From contig DAINSQ010000163.1 in assembly GCA_036741235.1 (NCBI GenBank), forward strand, positions 1 through 10,414: a stretch of DNA of 10,414 bases, written 5' to 3'. The position numbers and the translations under genes are program-made. A model generated the notes under the pieces. The model made no database searches, was not told the origin of the DNA, and worked only from the letters and a program-made list of their open reading frames with translations. Origin of the DNA: JABWBR01 sp036741235. GTDB taxonomy: Bacteria; Bacteroidota; Bacteroidia; Chitinophagales; Saprospiraceae. Each line of letters starts with the position of its first letter. Positions within the stretch are counted from its first letter, which is position 1. Of the stretch, positions 1-9,300 are shown piece after piece.

Positions 1-2942
1 TTACAGAAAATACCTGCGGCAGCGATACGGCTGAACAAATCATCTCCATTTTGACTCCGCCGGATAATGCATCTTTCACCATTTCAACAACATCGGGTTG
101 CGCGCCGCTGGAGGTTAGTTTCAGCGCATCGCCACAGGCGCCGGGATTAAGCTATGCATGGATCTTTGAGGGGGGCGATCCGGCTACTTCCACTGATGCC
201 AACCCGGTAGTGAGTTATTCCGCACCCGGTGTATACGACGTGACGCTTATAGTAAGCAATGCCGTCGGTTCAGACACAGCATCAGTCCTTGACGCGATTA
301 CCGTCAACGGCAGCCCTGCAGCCGGTTTTACAGCCGATAATCCGCTGGGCGTTACTGCTGTTGCTTTTTCCAATACGTCTGTTGACGCCGACACCTACGC
401 CTGGGATTTTGGCGACGGCGAGGGCAGTACCGAAGCCTCCCCTTCCCACATTTACAACGCTGATGGCGAATACATGGTGACGCTAATCGCAACCAATGTC
501 TGCGGCAGGGATACGGCCACCCAAACTATCACTATTCTCACGCCCCCCACTGCCGGCTGGGAATCCGATCTTTCTAGCGGTTGCGCGCCTCTGACAGTCA
601 GTTTTACCGCTTCGCCGCAGGGGCCTGGTTTAAACTACGCCTGGACCTTTGAAGGCGGCGATCCGGCCGTTTCCTCAGAAGCCAATCCGGTAGTGACCTA
701 TTCAACTGCCGGAATTTACGGCGTAACACTCATAGTGAGCAATGCAGCAGGAGCAGATACTATTACCTCCCTGGATGCCATTATGGTTAACGGCGGGCCT
801 GCCGCCGGTTTTTCCGCAGATAACCCATTGGGCGTTAGTAATGTTGCTTTTAACAATACCTCTACGGGCGCCGATACCTATGTCTGGGATTTTGGCGACG
901 GAACAGGCAGCACGGAAGTATCCCCTGTTCACAACTACAGTGTCGACGGGGCGTATGCCGCAACGCTAATTGCGACCAATGCCTGCGGCAGCGATACGGC
1001 AACGCAGACAATCAACATTCTATTGCCGCCTGTTGCGAGCTTCGAAAGCACGCCGGCAGCCGGCTGCGCGCCTTTGACGGTGAATTATTTCGCTTCGCCG
1101 CAAGGCCCTGGCCTAACATATGCGTGGACGTTTGAAGGCGGGTCGCCGGCTACTTCTACGGAAGCCAATCCAACAGTAACATATGCTGAACCAGGACTTT
1201 ACAACGCTACGCTAATCCTTAGCAACGCCGCCGGATCCGATACGGCCACGACCTCTGGCGCAGTGACCGTAACGGGAAGTCCGACAGCAGATTTTAATAT
1301 AAATACATCACTTGGAATTACTGCTGTTACTTTTAATAATACTTCTGCGGGCGCCGAAACTTACAGCTGGGATTTCGGCGACGGTAGCGGCAGCGCAGCC
1401 GGTTCTCCTACACACAGCTACGAAGCCGACGGCGAATACACTGTAACGCTAATCGCAACCAACGCCTGCGGCAGCGACACGGCGCAACAAACGGTCGCGA
1501 TCCTGCGTCCGCCGGTAGCGGGCATCAACAACGGGCCTGCAACGGGTTGTGCGGCATTGGAAGTAATATTCAGCGCTTCACCGCAAGGCCCCGGCTTGAG
1601 CTATCAATGGATTTTCGAAGGCGGCTCGCCAGACAGCTCGGCTGACCCCAATCCAGTGGTATCATACTCCACACCGGGGGTTTACGATGTAACGCTTATC
1701 GTTTCAAATGCAGCAGGCGCAGATACGCTTACGCAAAATGATTATGTGACGGTAACAAGCATTCCCACCGCAGGTTTTTCCAGTACGGTGAACGGTTTTG
1801 ACGTCCAGTTTATCAATACTTCAATCAATGCCGCTTCGAGTAATTGGAATTTCGGCGACGGCGAATCGTCTACCGAGTTGACCCCGCTGCATACCTACGC
1901 GGAATCAGGGACTTACATCGTGACTTTGACGGCTGAAAATGCTTGTGGTCAAAGCATTGCCGTTGATACAGTTGTGATAGACGAATCAATGCCTATCTCC
2001 AATTTTGACGCTGACCAGCACGAGGGCTGCGCGCCATTGACCGTCCAGTTCAACTCCCTGGCGATCAATGCCGACAGCCTGTGGTGGCAATTCCCGGGTG
2101 GAAACCCCGCCGGCTCGAGCGAAAGCAATCCAATCGTAGTATACGATACGCCGGGAGCATACAACGTAACCCTTATAGCCTTCAACAGTGCGGGAAGCGC
2201 TTCGCTGACCAGAACGGCATGGGTGGTTGTTTCACCTGCTCCGGAAGCAGGCTTCGAAGCAATTCTCAACCAAACAACCGTACAGTTTACCAATAATTCC
2301 ACTAACGCTGATACTTACAGTTGGTCGTTTGGCGACGGCAGTACGAGCAATGAGGCGTCGCCAGCGCACACCTACCCAGGCGCCGGAGTCTATACGGTAC
2401 AACTCATCGCTACAACGGCATGCGGGGCCGACACCAGCGAGCTGACAATAACGATTGAAGGGCAGGCGCCCATGCCCGATTTTTCAGTAGACATGGATAA
2501 CGGATGCGCGCCGTTAACTGTACAATTCACCGATCTGTCGCAGGGTAATCCTACTTCCTGGGCCTGGTCATTCCCTGGTGGAACTCCCGCAACGTCCGAC
2601 GAACAAAACCCTGTCGTAACGTACAATATGCCGGGTTCATATGATGTCGCCCTGACGGTCTCCAATGCCTTTGGATCACAGAATCTGGAACAAAGCGACT
2701 TAATTTTTATTGATGAGCTGCCGCAGGCAGCGTTTAGCTACCAGATCAGTCTCTTACAAGTATACTTCGAAGTGACGAATGCACAGGCGGGTGTCACGTA
2801 TGAGTGGGATTTCGGCGACGGTAATTCGGGAGAAGGACTGCAGGTAATGCACGAATACCTCGAAGAGGGATGGTATCAGATAGTCTTAACCGCAACCAAT
2901 GATTGCGGCACTAACGTGGCAATACAGGAAATACAGATCGTC
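1..2942 (+). repeat. Tandem array of paired PKD-like domains (161-residue unit)
   Basis: Coding tandem repeat inside the first gene. The GCAPL-type motif starts at 96, 579, 1062, 1545, 2025 and 2502, giving periods of 483, 483, 483, 480 and 477 nt. The WDFGDG-type motif of the second domain starts at 402, 885, 1368, 1845, 2322 and 2805. Each unit is an A-type PKD-like domain followed by a B-type PKD domain, and the tail of one more unit lies at 1-50. Units 1 to 3 and the A half of unit 4 are very alike (SPQGPGL or SPQAPGL is kept). The B half of unit 4 and all of units 5 and 6 are clearly more diverged. PKD domains are beta-sandwich folds common in bacterial surface proteins; here they probably form an extended stalk. 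Confidence 0.93.
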
Positions 2943-3224
2943 GTCAATTCGACAGGTGAAGAGGCTAAACCCGCCAATCGCCTGCGTTTATACCCCAACC
3001 CCAACAAAGGACAATTTACGCTCGAAGGGGAATTACAAGGCGAGGAACCGGCGTTGTTGACTATCTATGACGCAGTGGGCCGGAAAATTGATCAACGCAT
3101 CAGCGTACCCGTGCAACACCGCATTATGGAGCGCTATGAATGGGTCGAACTTCCTGCCGGCGTGTATTATCTGGTCATTGAAGTTAATTCAAAAACGTAT
3201 TATCTGGACTTTATAATACAATAA
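1..3224 (+). CDS. PKD-repeat surface protein with T9SS type A sorting domain (5' partial)
   Basis: Probable secreted or surface-anchored repeat protein of the type IX secretion system; binding partner unknown. The frame is open to the window's first base: nt 3-50 read TENTCGSDTAEQIISI, which matches the end of the downstream PKD repeats. The gene therefore starts upstream and the signal peptide is not seen; the TTG at 51 is not a start. Visible are 1073 residues. Twelve PKD-like domains alternate between an A type (GCAPL near the start, WxFEGG or WxFPGG, NPVVxY) and a B type (WDFGDG or a variant, NACG near the end). These are followed by a C-terminal sorting domain with YPNPNKGQF, IYDAVGRKI and AGVYYLVIE. 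No enzyme domain is visible, so adhesion or a structural or binding role is inferred. The next gene starts 20 nt downstream on the same strand. Family and export route are fairly certain; biological function is unknown. Confidence 0.93.
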   Translation, partial: TENTCGSDTAEQIISILTPPDNASFTISTTSGCAPLEVSFSASPQAPGLSYAWIFEGGDPATSTDANPVVSYSAPGVYDVTLIVSNAVGSDTASVLDAITVNGSPAAGFTADNPLGVTAVAFSNTSVDADTYAWDFGDGEGSTEASPSHIYNADGEYMVTLIATNVCGRDTATQTITILTPPTAGWESDLSSGCAPLTVSFTASPQGPGLNYAWTFEGGDPAVSSEANPVVTYSTAGIYGVTLIVSNAAGADTITSLDAIMVNGGPAAGFSADNPLGVSNVAFNNTSTGADTYVWDFGDGTGSTEVSPVHNYSVDGAYAATLIATNACGSDTATQTINILLPPVASFESTPAAGCAPLTVNYFASPQGPGLTYAWTFEGGSPATSTEANPTVTYAEPGLYNATLILSNAAGSDTATTSGAVTVTGSPTADFNINTSLGITAVTFNNTSAGAETYSWDFGDGSGSAAGSPTHSYEADGEYTVTLIATNACGSDTAQQTVAILRPPVAGINNGPATGCAALEVIFSASPQGPGLSYQWIFEGGSPDSSADPNPVVSYSTPGVYDVTLIVSNAAGADTLTQNDYVTVTSIPTAGFSSTVNGFDVQFINTSINAASSNWNFGDGESSTELTPLHTYAESGTYIVTLTAENACGQSIAVDTVVIDESMPISNFDADQHEGCAPLTVQFNSLAINADSLWWQFPGGNPAGSSESNPIVVYDTPGAYNVTLIAFNSAGSASLTRTAWVVVSPAPEAGFEAILNQTTVQFTNNSTNADTYSWSFGDGSTSNEASPAHTYPGAGVYTVQLIATTACGADTSELTITIEGQAPMPDFSVDMDNGCAPLTVQFTDLSQGNPTSWAWSFPGGTPATSDEQNPVVTYNMPGSYDVALTVSNAFGSQNLEQSDLIFIDELPQAAFSYQISLLQVYFEVTNAQAGVTYEWDFGDGNSGEGLQVMHEYLEEGWYQIVLTATNDCGTNVAIQEIQIVVNSTGEEAKPANRLRLYPNPNKGQFTLEGELQGEEPALLTIYDAVGRKIDQRISVPVQHRIMERYEWVELPAGVYYLVIEVNSKTYYLDFIIQ
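2979..3221 (+). other. T9SS type A C-terminal sorting domain
   Basis: The last roughly 80 residues of the first gene product match the Por secretion system C-terminal sorting domain. An N-terminal RLYPNPNKGQFTLEG motif is followed by LLTIYDAVGRKI, LPAGVYYLVIEV and a short hydrophobic end, YYLDFIIQ. In this family the domain directs the folded protein through the outer membrane and is usually removed or exchanged for a lipid anchor. One small oddity is that the terminal strand has Asp where a Lys or Arg before the final hydrophobic residues is more usual. The position at the extreme C-terminus after a PKD array is typical. Confidence 0.9.
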
Positions 3225-3244
3225 CCGATAACGGACTCACTACT

Positions 3245-3301
3245 ATGAAACTGCGCTTCACCGTTCTGCTTTTACTACTTGCCATAGTAAAGGGCTGGTC
3301 G
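3245..3301 (+). other. Sec signal peptide
   Basis: The first residues, MKLRFTVLLLLLAIVKGWSQ, show a short positive N-region (Lys2, Arg4), a hydrophobic core (residues 5-15) and a small residue at the probable cleavage site. Cutting after Ser19 (Gly at -3, Ser at -1) would leave Gln20 as the new N-terminus. There is no lipobox cysteine, so this is not a lipoprotein. It takes the protein to the periplasm, from which the type B C-terminal domain would direct T9SS export. Confidence 0.9.
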
Positions 3302-6300
3302 CAGCCGCCCAATGATGAATGCGGCGGCGCTCAGGCGCTTACGCTGAGCACGCCGCCCAGTTGTCCTTCAACGGCCGGTGTGACCAATACTTTTAATTTA
3401 AATAATAACAACGCAACGCCTACCTCTCCTTATCCTGAGTTTACGGGTTGCGATGTGGGCGGCCCTACCGATGCGCCTGCTTCGGAAGTGTGGTACCGTT
3501 TTACGGCAACCTCCAATATTATTGACATATCGATTACCGGCCAGCTCAATACGCCTAATCTCGTATTATTTACGGGTAATAACTGCTCATTTCTCACACC
3601 CGTTTATTGCGCCAGCGCCCCGTTAAATGCAGGTTCACTGGCGGTGAGTATAGAGGTATTACAAGGGCAAACCTATTACCTGTTTGTCTCGGGAGGTACG
3701 GTTGACGACACCGGCAACTTTACGATGGCCATCACCAGCCGGCGCGATTGCAACCCCTGCCTTTTAGGTAATGTTTTTACGGCCTCCCCTCCCCCCCTAA
3801 ACGGCACCTACAACTCAGGTCAGGATGTCACTTTCTGCTTTACCATCGATCAATGGGACGTCACTTCAACCATCGAATGGCTGCACGCTATTGAACTTAA
3901 CATTGGCCCTGGTTGGGACCTCACTTCCCTGACTCCCAACCCGCCGCCTTCCTGTGACGGCAACGGCTCCTGGGGCTATTTTAATTCATGGGTGGGCAGT
4001 AATACCGGCATGGTATTCGGCCCGGGTTTTGCCTACGACTCCAGCCTCGGCGGCCCCCTCGACGGCAACCCCGGCAACAACTGGGGCGACGGCGGCGGCT
4101 CCTGCGCCAATATCGGATCTTCTGCCCCGCCTGTAACGTTTTGCTGGACTATCACGGTGGCCGATTGCCCCCCCAATTCAACCGGTAATAACCTCAATAT
4201 GTCTGTTCAAGTATGGTCAGACGGCGACTCCGGCTCCTGGACGCAGACGGGCTGTAATTCCGGCACTACTTTCGATTTCTTCGCCACCGCAGTATGCTGC
4301 ACAGATAACCCGCCGGTAGTGTCAACGACCAATACGAGTTGCCCAGGCTCCAGCAATGGCAGTATTACCGCAGCAGGCGGCAGCACGCCCGGCACCTTGT
4401 ACAACTGGAACGTATTTAATAGCAGCGGCGCCATCATCTATTCCTGTGATGCTTGCCCGGGGCCTATTTCGGTGAATAATTTGCCGGCAGGTACTTATTC
4501 CGTTTTGGCAACCAACATTCAGGCTAACTGCAGCCGCTCTACTCCAGCAATCATTAGTCCGGGTACGCCGCCTACGGCATCTATTACGCTTACTGAACAA
4601 CCCTGCCCCGGAGAAAATATCCAACTACAAGGTTCCGCATCTCCCGGCGGACCGGGCACTACATATGCCTGGACCGGCCCAGGCGGTTTTTCGTCGAACC
4701 AGCAAAACCCCACAAATGCGACACAAGCGGGTACTTACAACCTGATTGTGACCACCAACGGCTGCCCCTCCGCTCCGGCTTCTCTTACTGTTAATTTTAT
4801 TTCTGTAAATATTAATGCGACTGTCAATCCCAATACTGTATGCCAGGGAGGTACAGTGACACTCACAGCGACCGGCGCACAATCGTACACCTGGGTGAAT
4901 ACCACTACCGGGCAAACTGTTGGTACAGGCGCTTCACTGCCGGTCACTATGCAGCAATCCAGCGTGTTTACAGTCACCGGTGTCGACGCCAATGGATGTT
5001 CCGGAACCGATGATGTGAGCGTAACGGTGAATCCGCCGCCGGTGATTAATGTGACGACCTCTGGTAGTCTGTGCGCCGGCGAACCCATCGTGCTTATCGC
5101 CACCGGAGCGACTACCTATGTATGGGCCGATAACCCCGGTGCGCCCAACCCCCGAACGGTCACGCTGCCGGCCGGCAGCTATACTTATAATGTAACCGGC
5201 GTCATTACCGCTACCGGTTGTTCCGCGCCCGGGTCCGTTTCTTTTCTCGTTGCCCCTGCCGTTACACCCGGCATTACGCCTTCCAATCCCACTATTTGCA
5301 GCGGTTCTTCCGTTACGCTAACCGGTACGGGCGGCATTACCTACAACTGGAGTACCGGTCAGAATAATATTAACCCTATTACGGTTTCGCCGACTTCTAC
5401 TACCAATTATATCGTCACAGTGACTAATGACGACGGCTGTTCAAGTACGACATCCACTGTTGTGAATGTTACTCCCCCACTGCCGGCGCCCGCCATATCC
5501 TGCGGCGCTATTACCCCCAACTCCGTGCAGTTTACCTGGCCTGCCGTAGCCGGCGCATCGGTGTATGATGTCACGGTTAACACCGGTCAAATCGGCACGC
5601 TATCAGGAACAACATTTACGGTAAACAACTTGTCACCCGGAGAAACGGTAACGATAACGGTAACCGCCCAAAGCGCCGGACCCTGCCCGGGTAGCTCCTC
5701 AACCTTTAGTTGTAGCTCCCAGAATTGTCCGCCCGTGAATGTCAATATAGCGGCTGCGCCCGATTTCTGCCTTTCACCCGCGCTTGAACCCGATACCCTG
5801 GTCGTTACTATTACAGGAGCGACAAGCAACGGCGTTACCACCTGGAGCGGCCCCGGCATTATTAATGCGCAATTGGGCGTTTTTGATCCGATAGCGGCCG
5901 ACACAGGCACGCATGCCATCGTTGCGGCTTATGTTGAAGGCCAATGTACCTATACCGATACCCTGCTGATTAACGTATATCCAATACCTACAGCAGATTT
6001 CACACAGGATACCAATCTGGTATGTATTGATCAACCCGTAGTGTTTACTTATACCGGCGATGCGGATACGACCGCAACCTACAATTGGAATTTCGACGGC
6101 GGCAGCGCCGCTCCAGGTACAGGTCAGGGCCCACAAAACGTTTTGTGGAGCGCCTCGGGTATTCAAACGGTAACGCTGGTAGTCGAAGCCAATGGCTGTA
6201 TTTCCGATACGTCAGCGTTGACGGTCACGGTGGAAAGCCCTTTACCCGCGCCTGTGATCAACTGCGCAAGCGCAACGACGACTTCCACGACATTCGATTG

Positions 6301-9300
6301 GAGCAATGTGCCTGGCGCAACAGGGTATACCGTTTTGGTAATCAGCGGTCAAACGGGTTCCCAATCTGGCAATAGCTTTGTCGTTAATAATCTCTCGCCG
6401 GGTGAAGCTGTTACTATCCAGGTTACTGCGGAAACCGATAACCCCTGCGGGCCGGTAAGCGCACAAGCTACCTGCAATGCCGCCGATTGTCCAGCTTTTA
6501 CGATAAATATTCCTTCCGTTAATGATATCTGCCTGAATGGAGCTAATGTGCCGCTTACGCTTAATGCCACAGTAAACGGCGGCCAGGGCAACGGCACGCG
6601 CACCTGGAGCGGCCCCGGTATTATCGACGCTGCCAACGGCGTTTTTGACCCCACAGCCGCCGGCGCGGGCGCACATACGCTGACCCTGACGTACGCAGAA
6701 GGCCCCTGTAGCGAAAGTGCAAGTTTAACCGTCAATGTTTTTGATACGCCCACAGCTGATTTTTCAATAGATCAAAATACGGTTTGCGAAAACGAAACAG
6801 TAACAGCTACCTATACGGGCAATGCAAATACCGCCAACGCTACATTCAACTGGAGCTTTAACGGCGGCATTGCCAACCCAGGCACAGGCCCCGGCCCGCA
6901 ATTGGTGAGCTGGCCCGGCAGCGGTACCAGGGTGATTAATCTGGTGGTCACCGAAAACGGCTGCCCATCCCAAGCTTTTTCACAGACTGTACAAGTTGAC
7001 GAACCGCTGCTGCCGCCGTTGATCAACTGCGCCACTACAACTTCCGAAATCGTTTTCTCCTGGCAAAACGTTAATGGCGCAACGGGTTACAATACCACTG
7101 TACTAACAGGTCAGCCGGGTATCCAAAACGGCAATACATTCACCATCACCGGGCTTAACCCCGGCGACGCCGTCACCTTTGAAGTTGAAGCGGTCAGCGG
7201 CAATGCCTGCCCCAACACGGTAGCGCAGCAAACATGTATCGCCGAAGACTGCGCAGCGGTGACGCTGGCGATCGCTGCCGTTGCCCCAATATGCCTCGAC
7301 GCTTCAGCAGCGCCAATTACGTTGAGCGTTGTTATTACCGGCGGATCAGGCGGCGGAACCCGCACCTGGAGCGGACCAGGCATCACCAATGCTGCCACAG
7401 GCGTCTTTGATCCCGCTGTCGCCGGGCCTGGTACCCACACTATTCTTCTCGCCTACCAGGAAGGTAATTGCAATTACAACAGTAGCGCAACTATTGTTGT
7501 AAATGCCCAGCCCGTGGCCGGCTTTACTGCTACATCCCCGGTTTGCGCCGGCGAACAGGCAACTATTTCCTTTACGGGCAGCGCCGGCGCCGGCGCTACC
7601 TATAACTGGAACTTTGGCAGTGGCACAGCCACACCAGGCACAGGTCTGGGGCCTCATCAGGCGAGCTGGGCCAATGCTGGAAACCCAACGATAAGCCTGA
7701 CTGTAACGGAGAACAATTGCGCGTCTGTACCGTTTTCTGCTTCGGTGGAGGTTCAACAGCCTTTGCTGCCGCCCGTCATCTCCTGCACGTCAACCAATAC
7801 CAGTATCACGTTTAGCTGGCCGCCGGTAGCCGGCGCAATTGATTATTCGGTGGTGGTCAATAGCCCGCTGGGCACGTTTGTGACGGTTAGCAATACATCG
7901 TTCCAAATCACCGACCTGACCCCGGGTGATATGATCCCGGTAGATGTGACGGCGCTTTCCGGCGGTCCCTGCCCGCCGTCGACAGCCCAGATCACTTGTA
8001 CGGCTACAGCCTGCCCGCCCGTTACCATCAATATCGCACCGGTAGCTCCATTGTGCAACGATGCAATGCCTGTCACCCTGCAAGCTACCGCTAACGGAGG
8101 CGCAGGAGGCGGAGTATTTAGCTGGAGCGGCCCCGGCGTATCACAACAAGGCGCCAATTTTGTGTTTAACCCGGCAACAGCAGGCGCCGGCCAACATACG
8201 CTTACGGTTAATTATAATGAAGGCGTCTGCGATTATTCGAATACCATAACGGTTACGGTCAACGCAGTCCCCACCGCAACATTTACGGCAATATCACCTG
8301 TATGTACCGGCAGCAATTCGCAAATTGTTTTTACAGGTTCCGCTTCGGCTACAGCCGCTTATAATTGGAACTTCAGCGGAGGCTCGGCTGCGCCGGGTAT
8401 GGGCGCAGGCCCACATGACGTGAATTGGTCAACTCCCGGCGACAAAACGGTGAGCCTGACGATTAATGACAATGGCTGTACCGCCGGCTTTTCCGCCAAC
8501 ATACAGGTAGAAGCGCCCTTGGCGGCCCCCGTAATCACTTGCCAGCAAACCTCCAGCACATCAATTGTATTCAGCTGGACGCCGGTAAGCGGCGCTACGG
8601 GCTATCAGGTGGTAGATGTAGACGGCCCCACAGGCGTTTTAAGCGGCACGACCTACACGGTCACGGGCCTTACTCCCAACCAGTCGGTGACAATCAATGT
8701 CATCGCCCAGGGCAACGGCCCCTGCGGCAATAGCACCGGCTCAGGGACTTGCATCGCCCAGGATTGCCCCCCCAATGTGCTCACGCTTAACGGCACAAGT
8801 GCCATCTGCTCGGGGCAAACGGCTTCCGTCAATTTTGATTTCTCGGGTAGCGGCGGCGTCTATTCGGTGGTTTATACGATCAATAACGGCGCCCCTGTTA
8901 CCGCCAATATCAACGACGGCGCAGGCATTAACCTCGGCGCGCTGAGCGCAACCACTACTGTTCAGGTTGTCGAATATACCAATCAAAACCTGCCCGATTG
9001 CACTTACCCAGGCAATGCCTCCTGGACGGTCACCGTTAACCAGCCCGTCAACGCCGGTACCGCACTGGCGCCGGCCCGACTCTGCGCCGGCACAACAACG
9101 GCTGTCAACCTGGCCAACCTGATTATCGGCGCAACGCCCGGCGGAACCTGGCAAGAAGTAACGATACCCCCCTCTACCAGCGGCGCCTTTAATGCCGCTG
9201 CAGGCACTTTTAATCCGGCCACACAACAGCCCGGCACTTACCGGTTCACCTACCGCTTAGACGGTACGGATCCCTGCCCCGATGCACAGGTTGAAGTTCA

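Noticed and set aside
51..53. TTG as the start codon of the first gene
   Set aside because: The frame is open upstream and nt 3-50 encode a PKD repeat end like those downstream, so this is an internal Leu codon in a truncated gene.
1..2942. Regular repeats as a possible CRISPR or other noncoding array
   Set aside because: The repeats are about 483 nt long, in frame, with conserved PKD motifs and no short repeat-spacer pattern.
3212..3217. TATAAT as a promoter -10 box for the second gene
   Set aside because: It lies in the AT-rich end of the first coding region, has no -35 element at the right distance, and Bacteroidota promoters usually use a TAnnTTTG-type -7 element, which I do not see here.
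8741..9226. 161-codon open frame on the minus strand, and others such as 6242-6676 and 7346-7756
   Set aside because: They lie fully inside the giant gene, recur at equivalent positions in its repeats and encode proteins without recognisable domains; they are shadows of repetitive coding DNA.
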